Assembly: GCA_043806395.1 (NCBI GenBank) | Contig: JAZDHC010000014.1 | Span: forward strand, 1-5,733 | Source of the DNA: CG2-30-40-21 sp043806395 | Lineage (GTDB): Bacteria; UBA9089; CG2-30-40-21 | Direction of reading: 5' to 3' | Length of the DNA stretch: 5,733 nucleotides | Part shown: one piece after another, positions 5,195-5,733 of the stretch | Position numbering within the stretch: position 1 is the first letter of the stretch | Layout: the number at the start of each line of letters is the position of its first letter | Notes under the pieces: generated by a model | Database searches by the model: none | What the model saw: the letters and a program-made list of their open reading frames with translations, nothing else | What the model was told of the DNA's origin: nothing | Position numbers and translations under genes: made by a program

Positions 5195-5641
5195 TTATTC
5201 TTCCTTCTTTGCCCAAAGAGACTTTATTTGCCTAAACCGTTCTGTTCTCTCAGAAATTTTAACTACTTCTTTGGGATAAAATTCCAGCATTATATCACAA
5301 AATTCCAGCATCCATTTTTTTCTCGAATAACAAGAGTCAACTATTATATTGTTTGAGTTTGCAATTTGAATTTGCCCCCACCCAAGAGCTCCTATCGTTA
5401 AACATTCCCATGAAAGAAATTCTATCGGGATGAAATTTACTTTTTCGACTTTTATTTTTGTTTCATCTATGTTATATGCTACATTAAGCACAATAAAGTA
5501 ATTGACATCTTCTTCATAAAAACGAGCAAGCCGTTCAACCGAAGTCAAGTTTGGCATGTTAAACTTTGTATCCATGCGATGCGTTTTAACATCGGCACAG
5601 TCCAGTAGCAAGTGCAACACTTTATATCGTGTCAATCTCAT
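5195..5641 (-). pseudogene. Probable C-terminal fragment of a PD-(D/E)XK-type restriction endonuclease
   Basis: The open frame gives 148 residues. The pattern ADVKTHRMDTKFNMPNL (16-32), then SVERLARFYEEDVNYF, then IPIEFLSWECLTIGALGWGQ (71-90) and QIQIANSN resembles the C-terminal half of type II restriction endonucleases. In those enzymes a (D/E)-x-K element is followed by SI/SV-x-RL and by a late W-x-x-L-x-I-x-x-LG-x-GQIQ segment. Asp17-Val18-Lys19 could be the catalytic D-x-K. The upstream acidic residue of the PD motif and roughly the first half of a normal-sized enzyme are missing. The ATG at 5641 directly follows an in-frame TAA and has no purine-rich site, so this looks like a 5'-truncated gene. 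No methyltransferase is visible; it could lie beyond the right edge. The family call rests on motif memory. An uncharacterised small protein is the alternative. Confidence 0.5.
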
Positions 5642-5733
5642 TTACAGAGGGAGAATCACAAAGGGTGTAAACACTAAGATGCAATCATTGTCAGGTTCTT
5701 ACTCATTTACAATTATCTAACTTATTGATACAA
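5642..5733. other. Non-coding right edge with a repeat-like CACAAAGGG/ACAGAGGG phrase
   Basis: No gene is supported here. Bases 5643-5679 (TTACAGAGGGAGAATCACAAAGGG and the bases after) resemble a degenerate form of the CAGAG-rich patch whose complement is at 404-430. The minus strand holds a ten-codon ATG frame (5704 to TAG at 5672) without supporting features. The junction of this segment with the truncated endonuclease at 5641/5642 may be where its 5' half was lost. Confidence 0.35.

Overview
This is an AT-rich bacterial window, and all of its intact genes lie on the minus strand. The gene set (PyrDB/PyrK dihydroorotate dehydrogenase, a two-ACT-domain aspartate kinase, an archaeal-type iPGM-family protein, a Trm112-type zinc ribbon), the strong Shine-Dalgarno sites and a TTG start indicate a bacterium. 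The decayed mobile-type genes and short dispersed-looking repeats between genes fit an environmental or candidate-phylum lineage. No taxon can be fixed from the sequence alone.

Left edge (1-434), plus strand. The C-terminal end of a DruA/DUF4338-family protein runs in from outside the window. About 26 bases later comes the C-terminal end of a XerC-type tyrosine recombinase, broken by one in-frame TAA. A short 'CTCTGTA' repeat patch then separates this debris from the back end of lysC.

Amino-acid operon (435-3178), minus strand. The order is Trm112-like zinc ribbon, then an iPGM-superfamily protein of the 'proposed homoserine kinase' type, then aspartate kinase. A textbook sigma-70 promoter (TTGACA, 17 bases, TACAAT) drives it. 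The kinase opens the aspartate pathway. If the iPGM-like protein is a homoserine kinase, the operon supplies both phosphorylation steps on the way to threonine. The kinase gene also has a strong internal Shine-Dalgarno and ATG that would make a separate regulatory beta subunit. Between the iPGM-like gene and lysC lies a 7-bp tandem repeat that forms competing hairpins and supplies the upstream gene's stop codon.

Middle gap (3179-3458). Upstream of the promoter is a plus-strand coding remnant of 60 codons with no start, ending in a basic RGRPKK tail. It is followed by an exact 18-bp direct repeat. The pair looks like the end of a lost mobile element.

Pyrimidine operon (3459-5160), minus strand. 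pyrK, the FAD/[2Fe-2S] electron-transfer subunit, is followed after 7 bases by pyrD, the catalytic subunit. Together they make the NAD-dependent class 1B dihydroorotate dehydrogenase.

Right edge (5195-5733), minus strand. This holds what looks like the C-terminal part of a PD-(D/E)XK-type restriction endonuclease, with no ribosome binding site and an in-frame stop directly before its ATG. Upstream is non-coding sequence resembling the repeat patch at 404-430. I see no intact new system. The most interesting points are the internal lysC start, the operon that may contain a non-orthologous homoserine kinase, and the switch-like repeat between its genes.
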